DNA of 64,000 nucleotides, taken from Pseudomonas alcaligenes. Its GTDB lineage: Bacteria > Pseudomonadota > Gammaproteobacteria > Pseudomonadales > Pseudomonadaceae. Shown here piece after piece: positions 19,079 through 28,234 of the stretch. Location of the stretch: the NCBI RefSeq assembly GCF_041729615.1, contig NZ_CP154874.1, positions 3,207,501 through 3,271,500 of the forward strand, read 5' to 3'. Position 1 is the first letter of the stretch, and each line of letters opens with the position of its first letter. The notes under the pieces were generated by a model. That model did not search any database, had not been told where the DNA came from, and was given only the letters and a program-made list of their open reading frames with translations. The position numbers and the translations under genes are program-made.

Positions 19079-20347
19079 ATGGCCTTCCTCGCCCTCGGCA
19101 TCAATCACAAGACCGCCTCGGTGGACGTCCGCGAACGCGTGGCCTTCACCCCCGAGCAGCTGGTCGAGGCCCTGCAGCAGCTCTGTCGCGTCACGCCCAG
19201 CCGCGAGGCGGCGATCCTCTCCACCTGCAACCGCAGCGAGCTGTACCTGGAGCAGGACCAGCTGTCCGCCGACGAGGTGCTGCGCTGGCTGGCCGACTAC
19301 CACCGCCTGAGCCTCGACGACCTGCGCGCCTGCGCCTACGTGCACCAGGACAACGACGCGGTACGCCACATGATGCGCGTGGCCTCGGGCCTGGACTCGA
19401 TGATCCTCGGCGAGCCGCAGATTCTCGGCCAGATGAAGTCCGCCTACGCCGTGGCGCGCGAGGCCGGCACCGTCGGCCCGCTGCTCGGCCGCCTGTTCCA
19501 GGCCACCTTCAGCACCGCCAAGACCGTGCGCACCGATACCGCCATCGGCGAGAACCCGGTGTCGGTGGCCTTCGCCGCCGTCAGCCTGGCCAAGCAGATC
19601 TTCGCCGACCTGCACCGCAGCCAGGCCCTGCTGATCGGCGCCGGCGAGACCATCAGCCTGGTCGCCCGCCACCTGCACGACCAGGGCGTGAAGCGCATCG
19701 TCGTGGCCAACCGCACCCTCGAGCGCGCCAGCCAGCTGGCCGAGCAGTTCGGCGCGCACGCCGTGCTGCTAGCCGACATCCCCCAGGAACTGGCGCACAG
19801 CGACATCGTCATCAGCTCTACGGCGAGTCAATTGCCCATTCTGGGTAAAGGCGCGGTGGAGCGCGCGCTCAAGCAGCGCAAGCACAAGCCCATGTTCATG
19901 GTCGACATCGCCGTGCCGCGCGACATCGAGCCGGAGGTGGGCGAGCTGGACGACGTCTATCTCTATACGGTGGACGACCTGCACGAGGTCATCGAGGAAA
20001 ACCTCAAGAGCCGCCAGGGCGCCGCCCAGGCCGCCGAGGAACTGGTGGCCGCCGGCGCCGAGGAATTCATGCAGCGCCTGCGCGAGCTGGCCGCGGTGGA
20101 CGTGCTCAAGGCCTACCGCCAGCAGGCCGAGCGCCTGCGCGACGAGGAGCTGGCCAAGGCCCAGCGCCTGCTGGCCAACGGCAGCAGTGCCGAGGACGTG
20201 CTGGCACAGCTGGCCCGCGGCCTGACCAACAAGCTGCTGCACGCGCCCAGCGTGCAGCTGAAGAAAATCTCCGCCGACGGTCGCTTCGAAGCGCTGGCCG
20301 TGGCCCAGGAACTCTTTGCCCTCGACGAGGGCCCGAGCAAGACATGA
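19079..20347 (+). CDS. hemA: Glutamyl-tRNA reductase
   Basis: 422 residues. First committed step of C5-pathway haem synthesis: NADPH-dependent reduction of glutamyl-tRNA to glutamate-1-semialdehyde. The catalytic Cys50 is in STCNRSELY, the NADPH fold begins at [12 protein letters not shown] near residue 183, and a helical dimerisation domain ends the protein. It is the first gene of hemA-prfA-prmC-moeB-murI, and its stop overlaps the prfA start by 4 bp (20344-20347). Confidence 0.97.
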   Translation: MAFLALGINHKTASVDVRERVAFTPEQLVEALQQLCRVTPSREAAILSTCNRSELYLEQDQLSADEVLRWLADYHRLSLDDLRACAYVHQDNDAVRHMMRVASGLDSMILGEPQILGQMKSAYAVAREAGTVGPLLGRLFQATFSTAKTVRTDTAIGENPVSVAFAAVSLAKQIFADLHRSQALLIGAGETISLVARHLHDQGVKRIVVANRTLERASQLAEQFGAHAVLLADIPQELAHSDIVISSTASQLPILGKGAVERALKQRKHKPMFMVDIAVPRDIEPEVGELDDVYLYTVDDLHEVIEENLKSRQGAAQAAEELVAAGAEEFMQRLRELAAVDVLKAYRQQAERLRDEELAKAQRLLANGSSAEDVLAQLARGLTNKLLHAPSVQLKKISADGRFEALAVAQELFALDEGPSKT

Positions 20348-21426
20348 AAGCCTCCCTGCTGAAGAAACTCGACATCCTCCACGACCGTTTCGAGGAGCTC
20401 ACCGCGCTGCTCGGCGATGCCGAAGTGATCAGCGACCAGAACCGTTTCCGCGCCTATTCCAAGGAGTACGCCGAGGTCGAGCCGGTGATCGTCGCCTACC
20501 GCGAGTTCCGCAAGACCCAGGGCGACCTCGAGGGCGCCCAGGCGCTGCTCAAGGACGGCGACCCGGAAATGCGCGAGATGGCCGAGGAGGAGGTGGCCCA
20601 GGCCAAGGAGGCGCTGGTCGCGCTGGAGGACCGCCTGCAGCGCATGCTGCTGCCCAAGGACCCCAACGACGGTCGCAACGTGTTCCTGGAAATCCGCGCC
20701 GGCACCGGTGGCGACGAGGCGGCGATCTTCTCCGGCGACCTGTTCCGCATGTACTCGCGCTACGCCGAGCGCCAGGGCTGGCGGGTCGAGATTCTCTCGG
20801 AAAACCTCGGCGAGCACGGTGGCTATAAAGAAGTCATCAGCCGGGTGGAGGGCGACAACGTCTACGCCAAGCTCAAGTTCGAGTCCGGCGCCCACCGCGT
20901 GCAGCGCGTGCCGGAGACCGAGTCGCAGGGGCGCATCCACACCTCGGCCTGCACCGTCGCCGTGCTGCCGGAGCCGGACGAGCAGCAGGCCATCGAGATC
21001 AACCCGGCCGACCTGCGCGTGGACACCTACCGCGCCTCCGGTGCCGGCGGCCAGCATGTGAACAAGACCGACTCGGCGATCCGCATCACCCACCTGCCCA
21101 CCGGCATGGTGGTGGAGTGTCAGGAAGAACGCTCGCAGCACAAGAACCGCGCCAAGGCCATGGCCTGGCTGGCGGCCAAGCTGCAGGACCAGCAGGACGC
21201 CGCCGCGCACAAGGAAATCAGCGAGACCCGTCGCCTGCTGGTGGGCTCCGGCGACCGCTCCGAGCGCATCCGCACCTACAACTTCCCGCAGGGCCGGGTC
21301 ACCGACCACCGCATCAACCTGACCCTGTATTCGCTGAACGAGGTGATGGGCGGCGCGGTGGAGCAGGTGATCGAACCGCTGCTGCAGGAATACCAAGCCG
21401 ACCAGCTGGCGGCCCTGGGCGACTGA
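20344..21426 (+). CDS. prfA: Peptide chain release factor 1
   Basis: 360 residues. Recognises UAA/UAG stop codons and triggers peptide release. The GGQ catalytic motif ([14 protein letters not shown]) is near residue 235, and the stop-codon-reading PxT motif is present as PET in [14 protein letters not shown]. It is co-transcribed with prmC, the enzyme that methylates the GGQ glutamine. Only 4 bp separate the two genes. Confidence 0.97.
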   Translation: MKASLLKKLDILHDRFEELTALLGDAEVISDQNRFRAYSKEYAEVEPVIVAYREFRKTQGDLEGAQALLKDGDPEMREMAEEEVAQAKEALVALEDRLQRMLLPKDPNDGRNVFLEIRAGTGGDEAAIFSGDLFRMYSRYAERQGWRVEILSENLGEHGGYKEVISRVEGDNVYAKLKFESGAHRVQRVPETESQGRIHTSACTVAVLPEPDEQQAIEINPADLRVDTYRASGAGGQHVNKTDSAIRITHLPTGMVVECQEERSQHKNRAKAMAWLAAKLQDQQDAAAHKEISETRRLLVGSGDRSERIRTYNFPQGRVTDHRINLTLYSLNEVMGGAVEQVIEPLLQEYQADQLAALGD

Positions 21427-21430
21427 CCGC

Positions 21431-22261
21431 ATGCCGAGCCTCGCCGCGCTGCTGGACCAGGCCGAACTGCCGGACTCGCCGACGGCGCGCCTGGATGCCG
21501 AGCTGCTGCTGGCCGCCGCCCTGGGCAAGCCGCGCAGCTACCTGCGTACCTGGCCCGAGCACGAGCCGGGCGCCGAGCAGCAAGCCGCCTTCGCCGCCCT
21601 GCTCGAACGCCGCCGCGCCGGCGAGCCGGTGGCCTACATCCTCGGCCACCAGGGCTTCTGGAGCCTGGACCTGGAAGTCGCGCCGCACACCCTGATTCCC
21701 CGTCCCGATACCGAACTGCTGGTGGAGACCGCCCTGCAGCTGGCGCCGGCCACCCCGTTGCGGGTGCTCGACCTGGGCACCGGCAGCGGCGCCATCGCAT
21801 TGGCCCTGGCCAGCGAGCGCGGCGGCTGGCAAGTGACCGGGGTGGACCGCATCGCCGAGGCGGTGGCGCTGGCCGAGCGCAATCGCCAGCGCCTGGGGCT
21901 GACCAATGCCGTGTTCCGCCAGAGCAGCTGGTTCGACGGCCTGGCCGGCGAGCGCTTCGGCCTGATCCTGAGCAATCCGCCCTATATCGCCGCTAGCGAC
22001 CGTCACCTGGGCGAGGGCGACGTGCGCTTCGAGCCGCTCAGCGCCCTGGTGGCCGGCGCCGATGGCCTGGACGATATCCGCCAGATCGTCGCCCAGGCGC
22101 CGTCGCACCTGGAAGTCGGCGGCTGGCTGCTGCTGGAGCATGGCTACGATCAGGCCGCGGCGGTGCGCGGGTTGCTCGCCGCCGCCGGTTTCACCCGCGT
22201 GGACAGCCGTCGCGACCTGGGCGGTCACGAGCGTATTTCCCTGGGGCAATGGCCTGCATGA
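21431..22261 (+). CDS. prmC: Release factor glutamine methyltransferase
   Basis: 276 residues. SAM-dependent N5-methylation of the GGQ glutamine in release factors. The SAM-binding LDLGTGSGAIALALA lies near residue 114, and the glutamine-binding NPPYI motif near residue 181. An N-terminal helical substrate domain precedes them. It follows prfA directly, and its TGA overlaps the next ATG (22258-22261). Confidence 0.96.
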   Translation: MPSLAALLDQAELPDSPTARLDAELLLAAALGKPRSYLRTWPEHEPGAEQQAAFAALLERRRAGEPVAYILGHQGFWSLDLEVAPHTLIPRPDTELLVETALQLAPATPLRVLDLGTGSGAIALALASERGGWQVTGVDRIAEAVALAERNRQRLGLTNAVFRQSSWFDGLAGERFGLILSNPPYIAASDRHLGEGDVRFEPLSALVAGADGLDDIRQIVAQAPSHLEVGGWLLLEHGYDQAAAVRGLLAAAGFTRVDSRRDLGGHERISLGQWPA

Positions 22262-23019
22262 CGATGGAACTCAACGACGATGAGCTGCTGCGCTACAGCC
22301 GGCAGATCCTCCTGCCGCAGATCGACGTGACCGGGCAGCTCAGGCTGAAACAGAGCCGCGTGCTGATAGTCGGGCTAGGCGGCCTCGGCTCGCCGGTGGC
22401 CCTGTACCTGGCCGCCGCCGGGGTCGGCGAGCTGCACCTGGCAGACTTCGACAGCGTCGACCTGACCAACCTGCAGCGCCAGGTGCTGCATGACAGCACG
22501 CAGATCGGTGCCAGCAAAGTGGATTCGGCCATGGCTCGTCTGTCCGCCATCAATCCGCAGATCGCCCTGGTGCCGCACCGCATGGCGCTGGACGAGGATT
22601 CCCTGGCCGCCGCCGTTGCCGCGGTGGACCTAGTGCTGGACTGCTCGGACAACTTCACCACCCGCGAGGCGGTCAACGCCGCCTGCGTGGCCGCCGGCAA
22701 GCCGCTGGTGTCCGGCGCGGCGATCCGCCTGGAGGGCCAGCTCGCCGTGTTCGACCCGCGCGACGCGGCCAGCCCCTGCTATCACTGCCTCTATGGCCAT
22801 GGCAGCGAGGCCGAGCTGACCTGCAGCGAGGCCGGCGTGGTCGGGCCGCTGGTGGGCCTGGTCGGCAGCCTGCAGGCGCTGGAGGCGCTCAAGCTGCTGG
22901 CCGGCTTCGGCGAGCCGCTGGTCGGCCGCCTGCTGCTGATCGACGCCCTCGGTTCGCGCTTTCGCGAGCTGCGGGTCAAGCGCGATCCGGCCTGCAGTGT
23001 GTGCGGAGCGCGGCCATGA
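22258..23019 (+). CDS. moeB: MoeB/ThiF-family sulfur-carrier adenylyltransferase
   Basis: 253 residues. E1-like enzyme that adenylates the C-terminal glycine of a sulfur carrier protein such as MoaD. It starts with the [12 protein letters not shown] block, has the nucleotide loop [15 protein letters not shown], the conserved [13 protein letters not shown], and two CxxC zinc pairs (CYHC and CSVC near the end). ATG 22258 overlaps prmC; ATG 22264 is an alternative two codons in. The hemA-prfA-prmC-moeB-murI order matches pseudomonads. MoeB and ThiF cannot be told apart by motifs alone. Confidence 0.87.
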   Translation: MTMELNDDELLRYSRQILLPQIDVTGQLRLKQSRVLIVGLGGLGSPVALYLAAAGVGELHLADFDSVDLTNLQRQVLHDSTQIGASKVDSAMARLSAINPQIALVPHRMALDEDSLAAAVAAVDLVLDCSDNFTTREAVNAACVAAGKPLVSGAAIRLEGQLAVFDPRDAASPCYHCLYGHGSEAELTCSEAGVVGPLVGLVGSLQALEALKLLAGFGEPLVGRLLLIDALGSRFRELRVKRDPACSVCGARP

Positions 23020-23807
23020 GCCAGGCACCGATCGGCGTGTTCGACTCCGGCGTCGGTGGCCTCTCGGTGCTGCGCGAGATCCGCGCGCGGCTGCCGCACG
23101 AGTCGCTGCTGTACGTGGCCGACAGCGGCCATGTGCCCTACGGCGAGAAGAGCGCGGAGTTCATCCGCGAACGCAGCCAGCACATCGCCGAGTTTCTCTT
23201 GGGGCAGGGCGCCAAGGCGCTGGTGCTGGCCTGCAACACCGCCACCGCGGCGGCGGTGGCCGAGCTGCGCGCGCGCTACCCCGAGCTGCCCATCGTCGGC
23301 ATGGAGCCGGCGGTGAAGCCGGCGGCGGCGGCTACCCGCAGCGGCGTGGTCGGCGTGCTGGCCACCACCGGCACCTTGAAGAGCGCCAAGTTCGCCGCCC
23401 TGCTGGATCGCTTCGCCAGCGACGTGCGGGTGATCACCCAGCCCTGTCCGGGGCTGGTCGAGCAGATCGAGGCTGGCGAGCTGGACAGCCCGCGCACCCG
23501 CGCGCTGCTGCAGGGCTGGGTCGAGCCGCTGCTGGCCGAGGGCTGCGACACGCTGATCCTTGGCTGCACCCACTACCCCTTCATCAAGCCGCTGCTGCGC
23601 GAGCTGGTGCCGGATGCGGTCAGCCTGGTGGATACCGGCGCGGCGGTGGCGCGGCACCTGCAGCGCCTGCTGGAGCAGCGCCGCTTGCTGGCCGGGGAAG
23701 GCACGCGGGCCCGCGCGCGGTTCTGGTCCAGTGGCACGCCGCAGAGCCTGGCCGGCGTCCTGCCGCTGCTTTGGGGCGAAGCCTGCGCGGTGCAGCCGCT
23801 GCCCTGA
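23016..23807 (+). CDS. murI: Glutamate racemase
   Basis: 263 residues. Supplies D-glutamate for peptidoglycan. The two catalytic cysteines are in [10 protein letters not shown] (about residue 71) and ILGCTHYPF (about 184), and the N-terminal [10 protein letters not shown] carries the catalytic Asp. ATG 23016 overlaps the preceding stop (ATGA) and has GGAG 8 nt upstream; longer starts are not supported. Last gene of the hemA operon; no obvious terminator follows before the pagL promoter. Confidence 0.96.
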   Translation: MSQAPIGVFDSGVGGLSVLREIRARLPHESLLYVADSGHVPYGEKSAEFIRERSQHIAEFLLGQGAKALVLACNTATAAAVAELRARYPELPIVGMEPAVKPAAAATRSGVVGVLATTGTLKSAKFAALLDRFASDVRVITQPCPGLVEQIEAGELDSPRTRALLQGWVEPLLAEGCDTLILGCTHYPFIKPLLRELVPDAVSLVDTGAAVARHLQRLLEQRRLLAGEGTRARARFWSSGTPQSLAGVLPLLWGEACAVQPLP

Positions 23808-23833
23808 ATTTTGCCTTTGGTCGGCTTTCCCTG

Positions 23834-23853
23834 AGAACCCTGGGTTCTATACT
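23834..23853 (+). promoter_or_regulatory. Putative pagL promoter with operator-like palindrome
   Basis: AGAACCC-T-GGGTTCT (23834-23848) is a perfect 15-bp palindrome that runs into TATACT (23848-23853), a good -10 box. No convincing -35 is seen, which would fit an activated or repressed promoter. The gene starts at 23902. The regulator is unknown. Confidence 0.45.
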
Positions 23854-23855
23854 CT

Positions 23856-23890
23856 CTGTACTGTCATAACGCCGTTACCTTCCAGTACAG
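23856..23890 (+). promoter_or_regulatory. Leader hairpin in front of pagL
   Basis: CTGTACTG and CAGTACAG form perfect 8-bp arms around a 19-nt loop with an inner AACG/CGTT stem. In an RNA started just after the TATACT box it would form at the 5' end and stop about 11 nt before the pagL ATG. It may protect the mRNA or act on translation; alternatively the arms are a protein site. Confidence 0.4.
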
Positions 23891-23901
23891 GATGTAGAAG
23901 A

Positions 23902-24414
23902 ATGCAGAAGATCCTTTCTCTGGCCGCCGCTGCGGCCCTGGCAATGGGGAGCCTGTCCGCCCAGGCCGTCGACTTCACCGCCGCCGTCGGCCAGACCGGC
24001 GACTCGACCATGGTCTATCGCCTCGGTGCGCAATGGGACTGGAACACCAGCTGGTGGCAGAGCGACACCGGGCGCCTGACCGGCTACTGGGACGCCGGCT
24101 ACAGCTACTGGGACGGCGACGAGACGGCCAGTAACCACAGCCTGTCATTCAGCCCGGTGTTCGTCTACGAATTCGCCGGCGAGACGGTGCGCCCCTACAT
24201 CGAGGCCGGTATCGGCGTGGCCTTCTTCGAGAGCACCGAACTGGAGGACAACGACCTCGGCTCCTCCTTCCAGTTCGAGGACCGCATCGGCGCCGGCCTG
24301 CGCTTCTCCGGCCAGGAAGTCGGCATCCGCGCCATCCACTACTCCAACCTCGGCATCAAGCAGCCCAACGACGGCGTCGAGGCCTATACCCTGCATTACC
24401 GCACCAGCTTCTAA
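23902..24414 (+). CDS. pagL: Lipid A 3-O-deacylase
   Basis: 170 residues. Outer-membrane eight-stranded barrel that removes the 3-linked acyl chain of lipid A. A signal peptide ends at AQA (residue 22). The catalytic set fits PagL by spacing: His146 and Ser148 (AIHYSNLG), with Glu160 twelve residues beyond the Ser. The C-terminus LHYRTSF ends in an aromatic residue, as barrel proteins do. It is monocistronic, with its own promoter-like palindrome, leader hairpin and terminator. Confidence 0.9.
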   Translation: MQKILSLAAAAALAMGSLSAQAVDFTAAVGQTGDSTMVYRLGAQWDWNTSWWQSDTGRLTGYWDAGYSYWDGDETASNHSLSFSPVFVYEFAGETVRPYIEAGIGVAFFESTELEDNDLGSSFQFEDRIGAGLRFSGQEVGIRAIHYSNLGIKQPNDGVEAYTLHYRTSF

Positions 24415-24428
24415 GCGCGCTGTTCGCC

Positions 24429-24455
24429 AAAGCCGGGCCCGGGCCCGGCTTTTTC
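24429..24455 (+). terminator. pagL terminator
   Basis: AAAGCCGGGCCC/GGGCCCGGCTTTTT, a self-complementary GC stem with a T run, directly after pagL. The converging regulator gene ends inside its right edge (stop at 24454-24456). Confidence 0.85.
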
Positions 24456-25404
24456 ATGCCTGGCGCAGGCGTTTGCGGAAGGCGCCGGGTGTCTCGCCGC
24501 ACAGCTGCTTGAACAGCTTGGCGAAGGTGGCGCGGTCGGCGTAGCCGACCTGCGCGGCGACCTGCTCCAGCGAGTGCGCGGGGTTGCGCAGGGCATGCTG
24601 CGCGGCGCCGATGCGCAGGCGCTGCAGGTAGTCGTTGGGCGTCAGCCCGGTGGCCGCCTTGAAGCGCCGCAGCAGGGTGCGGGTGGAGCAGTTGGCGCGT
24701 GCGGCGAGGCTCGCCAGGTCGATGGGCTCGGCGTGGTGCAGGGCCATCCAGCGCAAGAGCGGGGCGAACTGGGCATCGTCCTGGCCATTATCCGGCAGCA
24801 GCGGGGTGAAGCGCAGCTGACTGCCGCGCTGGCGCTCCACCACCAGGGCATTGGCCACCTGTTGCGCCAGCCAGTCGCCGGCGTGCAGGGCGATCAGCTG
24901 CAGGCACAGGTCGATCCCGGCCTGGGCACCGCCGGAACAGAAGCGGTTGCCGTCCGCGGTGAACAGCGCGTCGATCTGCAAACGTACCCGCGGGTAGCGC
25001 TGGCGGAACTGCTGCGCCAGGGCCCAGTGGGTGGTGGCGCGGCGCCCGTCCAGCTGTCCGGCGGCGGCCAGCAGGCAGGCGCTGCTGCACAGGCTGGCCA
25101 GCTGCTGTTCCGGCGGCCGCGCGGCCAGCCAGGCGAGCAGGGCGGCGTTGCCCTCGAGGGTGCGCTGCAGCGCGCTGCCGGTGGCGGGGATCAGCAGCAG
25201 TGCGGCGCCCTCGGCCAGCTCCAGGCCGCCGTCCACCCGCACTTCGGCAAGGCCCAGGTCCACCGGCCGGCCGTCGGCACTGACCCGCAGCAGTTCGAAC
25301 AGCGTCGCGCCAGCCAGCTGGTTGGCCAGGCGAAAGGTATCCAGGGCCTGGCTCAGGCTGGACAGCACGGTCAGCGGGCAGACGTACAGGGCGATGCGAA
25401 TCAT
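24454..25404 (-). CDS. GlxA-type AraC-family transcriptional regulator
   Basis: 316 residues. N-terminal DJ-1/PfpI-like (glutamine amidotransferase-like) domain, about 1-165, with a nucleophile-elbow-like SLCSSACLLAAAG. A C-terminal AraC DNA-binding domain covers about 215-316 with two helix-turn-helix units (LASLAARANCSTRTLLRRFK and LEQVAAQVGYADRATFAKLF). Such proteins usually sense nitrogenous or small organic ligands. It is divergent from the NTF2-like gene across 95 bp, which makes that gene a candidate target. The ligand is unknown. Confidence 0.87.
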   Translation of the reverse strand: MIRIALYVCPLTVLSSLSQALDTFRLANQLAGATLFELLRVSADGRPVDLGLAEVRVDGGLELAEGAALLLIPATGSALQRTLEGNAALLAWLAARPPEQQLASLCSSACLLAAAGQLDGRRATTHWALAQQFRQRYPRVRLQIDALFTADGNRFCSGGAQAGIDLCLQLIALHAGDWLAQQVANALVVERQRGSQLRFTPLLPDNGQDDAQFAPLLRWMALHHAEPIDLASLAARANCSTRTLLRRFKAATGLTPNDYLQRLRIGAAQHALRNPAHSLEQVAAQVGYADRATFAKLFKQLCGETPGAFRKRLRQA

Positions 25405-25499
25405 GTGGCGATTATTGCCACAAAGTTGTCTTTATCGCCAATCGCTGTCGCTCACCCGCGCGGCCATACTCTGCCCATTCCCACCCGGAGCAGCGCCCC

Positions 25500-25970
25500 A
25501 TGGCCCATCCCAATGCCGAACTGATCGACCGTTTCTACCAGGCCTTCCAGAAGCTCGACGCCGAGGCCATGGCCGCCTGCTACGCCGCCGACGTGCGCTT
25601 CTCCGACCCGGCCTTCCGCGACTTGCGCGGCCGCGACGCCGGCGACATGTGGCGCATGCTCTGCGCGCGTGCCAAGGACTTTTCGCTGAGCTACGAGGTG
25701 CTCGAGGCCGACGACCAGCAGGGCCGCGCGCGCTGGGTGGCGAACTACCTGTTCAGCGCCACCGGGCGCCAAGTGGAGAACCACATCGAGGCGAGCTTCC
25801 GCTTCGAGGGCGGCAAGATCGTTGAGCACCGCGATCACTTCGACCTGTGGCGCTGGATGCGCCAGGCGCTGGGCGCCAAGGGCCTGCTGCTGGGCTGGCT
25901 GGCGCCGGTGCAGGCGGCGGTCGGCAAGCAGGCCATGGCCGGGCTGCGCGCCTGGCAGGCCGGGCGCTGA
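25500..25970 (+). CDS. NTF2-like (SnoaL) family protein
   Basis: 156 residues. The N-terminal 115 residues match the SnoaL/NTF2 cone fold: helix ELIDRFYQAFQKLDAEAMAACYA, strand FSDPAFRDLRG and FRFEGGKIVEHRDHFDLWRWMRQALG, a typical family ending. A C-terminal helical tail of about 35 residues follows. Family members range from ketosteroid isomerases to binding proteins, so no reaction is assigned. It is divergent from the GlxA-type regulator. Confidence 0.8.
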   Translation: MAHPNAELIDRFYQAFQKLDAEAMAACYAADVRFSDPAFRDLRGRDAGDMWRMLCARAKDFSLSYEVLEADDQQGRARWVANYLFSATGRQVENHIEASFRFEGGKIVEHRDHFDLWRWMRQALGAKGLLLGWLAPVQAAVGKQAMAGLRAWQAGR

Positions 25971-26009
25971 CTGGGTAAGCTCGGCAGCCATCCATTGTGC
26001 CGCCGAGCC

Positions 26010-26294
26010 ATGACCGATACTCCGCCCGCCAAACCCTGGTTCGTCTACCTGGTCCGCGCCGAAAGCGGTGCGCTCTACTGTGGCATCAGCGACGATCCGC
26101 AGCGGCGCTTCGAGCAGCATCGCAGCGGCAGGGGCGCGCGCTTTTTCCATTCCAGCCCGGCGCGGGCGCTGGTGTATGTTGAGGCCTGCGCCAACAAGGG
26201 CGCCGCGCTGCGCCGCGAGATCGCCATCAAGCGCCTGAAGAAGGCGGCCAAGGAGGCCTTGATAGGTGCGCTGGATGGGCCGTCATCAGGTTGA
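26010..26294 (+). CDS. GIY-YIG domain protein (UPF0213/YhbQ type)
   Basis: 94 residues. A single GIY-YIG nuclease-like domain: [27 protein letters not shown] carries the VYL/YCG pair and the conserved Arg, and a second block [13 protein letters not shown] the conserved Glu-bearing helix. E. coli YhbQ-type proteins are of similar size, and cellular roles are poorly known. ATG 26010 is preferred over TTG 25995, which would add five residues. Confidence 0.83.
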   Translation: MTDTPPAKPWFVYLVRAESGALYCGISDDPQRRFEQHRSGRGARFFHSSPARALVYVEACANKGAALRREIAIKRLKKAAKEALIGALDGPSSG

Positions 26295-26364
26295 AGGGGT
26301 AGGCCGTGGCGGCGCCTGCGGCTAAGCTGCGGCCTCGTCTTTTCAACTGCCGCGGAGTCCCGCC

Positions 26365-27300
26365 ATGTCCGAACTCATCCTGCACCACTACGACGCCTCG
26401 CCCTTCGCCGAGAAGGCCCGCCTGATGCTGGGCTTCAAGCAGCTGTCGTGGCGTTCGGTGGAAATCCCGCGGATCATGCCCAAGCCCGATCTCGTCGCGC
26501 TGACCGGCGGCTACCGCAAGACCCCGGTGCTGCAGGTCGGCGCCGACATCTACTGCGACACCGCGCTGATCGCCCGTCGCCTGGAGGCCGAGAAGGCCAC
26601 GCCGAGCCTGTTCCCCGAAGGCCAGGAGTTCGTCGCCGCCAGCTTCGCCCAGTGGGCCGACGCGGCGGTGTTCCAACACGCGGTGACCCTGGTGTTCCAG
26701 CCGGAATCCATCGCCGTGCGCATGGGCAAGCTGCCGCCGGCGGCGCAGCAGGCCTTCGTCGCCGACCGTGCGGCGCTGTTCGCCGGTGGTAGCGCCAGCC
26801 GCCTGCCGGCCGCGCAGGCCAAGCTGCAGTGGCCGGTGCTGATGGCACGCCTGCAGCAGCAGCTGGCGCGCGAGGAGGGCGACTTCCTGTGCGGCGAGCC
26901 GTCGATCGCCGACTTCGCCATGGCCCATCCGCTGTGGTTCCTCAAGGGCACCCACGTCACTGCGCCGCTGGTTGACGACTACCCTGAAGTGGCGGCCTGG
27001 CTCGGCCGCGTGCTCGGCTTCGGGCATGGCGCGCACAGCCCGCTGAGCAGCGAGGAGGCCATCGCCATCGCCCGCGCGGCGACGCCTGCGGCGCTGCCGG
27101 AGGAAGACTGCAGCCAGGCGCTGGGCTTCCAGGTCGGCCAGCAGGTCAGCGTGGCGGCGACCGACTACGGCGTCGATCCGGTGCAGGGCGAGCTGCTCTG
27201 CGTGTCGGACGAGAGCATTATCCTGCGCCGCCAGGACGAGCGCGCCGGTACTGTGCATGTGCACTTCCCGCGCCTGGGCTTCAGCCTGACGGCGGTCTGA
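26365..27300 (+). CDS. Glutathione S-transferase family protein with C-terminal extension
   Basis: 311 residues. The thioredoxin-like GST N-domain occupies about 1-80 (LHHYDASPFAEKARLMLGFK; RKTPVLQVGADIYCDTALIARRL) and a helical GST C-domain about 85-225 (DFLCGEPSIADFAMAHPLWF). An added 80-residue beta-rich domain follows (about 230-311, ALGFQVGQQVSVAATDYGVDP onward) that ordinary GSTs of about 210 residues lack. The substrate is not predictable. Its own terminator follows. Confidence 0.85.
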   Translation: MSELILHHYDASPFAEKARLMLGFKQLSWRSVEIPRIMPKPDLVALTGGYRKTPVLQVGADIYCDTALIARRLEAEKATPSLFPEGQEFVAASFAQWADAAVFQHAVTLVFQPESIAVRMGKLPPAAQQAFVADRAALFAGGSASRLPAAQAKLQWPVLMARLQQQLAREEGDFLCGEPSIADFAMAHPLWFLKGTHVTAPLVDDYPEVAAWLGRVLGFGHGAHSPLSSEEAIAIARAATPAALPEEDCSQALGFQVGQQVSVAATDYGVDPVQGELLCVSDESIILRRQDERAGTVHVHFPRLGFSLTAV

Positions 27301-27319
27301 GGCCGCGCGAGCGCTGCAC

Positions 27320-27347
27320 GAACGCCCGGCACCGCCGGGCGTTTTCG
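27320..27347 (+). terminator. Terminator after the GST gene
   Basis: AACGCCCGGC-ACC-GCCGGGCGTTTTC: a GC stem with a T run, 20 bp after the stop codon. Confidence 0.88.
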
Positions 27348-27365
27348 TTGGGGCGGCCAGATGGC

Positions 27366-27424
27366 GTAGCCCGGATGCAATCCGGGAAGCAGGCGACTCC
27401 GCTCCCGGATTGCATCCGGGCTAC
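27366..27424. repeat. REP-like palindromic repeat, copy 1
   Basis: 59 bp. GTAGCCCGGATGCAATCCGGG at the left faces CCCGGATTGCATCCGGGCTAC at the right, nearly perfect inverted arms around an AAGCAGGCGACTCCGCT-type core. Related copies lie at 46048-46106 and 62428-62488. The right edge contains the TAG stop of the neighbouring minus-strand PPK2-like gene. Confidence 0.85.
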
Positions 27425-28230
27425 AGCAGGTCGGCGGCGGAGAAGGGCGGCGGGTTGTCCGGCCAGCTGAGGTCGAGGCGTTCCAGCTCGCGGGCCAGCA
27501 GGCTGGCCACCAGCCAGTCGCGCAGCCAGCGCTGCTCGGCGGGGATCACATACCAGGGCGCTGCCTCCGTATGGCTGGCCGCCAGCAGCGCGCTCCAGCG
27601 CGCCTGGCGCAGGTCGAATTCGCGGTACGCCTGCAGGTCGCTGGGGTGCAGCTTCCAGCGCTTCTCCGGGCGCTGCAAACGGCTCAGAAGGCGTAGTCGC
27701 TGCTCGTCACGGGAGATGTGCAGGTAACACTTGAGCGGATGCAGGTGACGCGCCGGCCACTCGGCCTCGAAGGCGCGCAGCTCGTGCAGGCGGCCGGGCA
27801 GTTCGTCTGCGCTGCACAGGCCATCGAGCGGGTCGCAGATCAGCGCCTCGTAGTGGCTGCGGTTGAACACGCCGAGCAGGCCGGGGCCGGGCAGGCGCTG
27901 GCGATAACGCAGCAGGAAGTGCTGGCGTTGCTCCTCGGCGCTCGGCTGGTGGAAGTCGTGGATGCTCAGGCCCTGCGGGTCGAAGGCATTGAGCACGCGG
28001 CGGATCAGGCTGTCCTTGCCGGAGCAGTCCGGGCCCTGCAACACCAGCAGCAGGGCCTCGCGACGATTGGCCCAGAGCATGCGCTGGCGCTCGTTGAGCC
28101 AAGGGCGCAAGGCGGCCAGGGCCTGTTGCCCCTGGAGCTTGTCCAGGCCGAAGTCGCGTGCCGGATCGCCCGCCAGCGGCGCGTCCACGTCGCACAGGCA
28201 GGCGTCGAGCACGGCGTCGGGCAGGCGCAT
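27421..28230 (-). CDS. Divergent polyphosphate kinase 2-like protein
   Basis: 269 residues with the PPK2 fold order: a helical start, P-loop LLVLQGPDCSGKDSLIRRVL near residue 66, then FNRSHYEALI (lid/Walker B block) and a RPEKRWKLHPSDLQAYREFD stretch. PPK2 enzymes move phosphate between polyphosphate and nucleotides. The P-loop GPDCSGKDS differs from the GRDGAGKGG of classical PPK2 (compare the gene at 57217), and FNRSHY replaces FDRSWY, so the donor and acceptor may differ. It starts 4 bp after yejK. Its TAG stop lies inside the REP repeat. Class and activity are uncertain. Confidence 0.78.
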   Translation of the reverse strand: MRLPDAVLDACLCDVDAPLAGDPARDFGLDKLQGQQALAALRPWLNERQRMLWANRREALLLVLQGPDCSGKDSLIRRVLNAFDPQGLSIHDFHQPSAEEQRQHFLLRYRQRLPGPGLLGVFNRSHYEALICDPLDGLCSADELPGRLHELRAFEAEWPARHLHPLKCYLHISRDEQRLRLLSRLQRPEKRWKLHPSDLQAYREFDLRQARWSALLAASHTEAAPWYVIPAEQRWLRDWLVASLLARELERLDLSWPDNPPPFSAADLL

Positions 28231-28234
28231 GGGC

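Noticed and set aside
27366..27424. REP-like palindrome considered as a terminator
   Set aside because: It has no T run and recurs in three contexts, so it is treated as a repeat.
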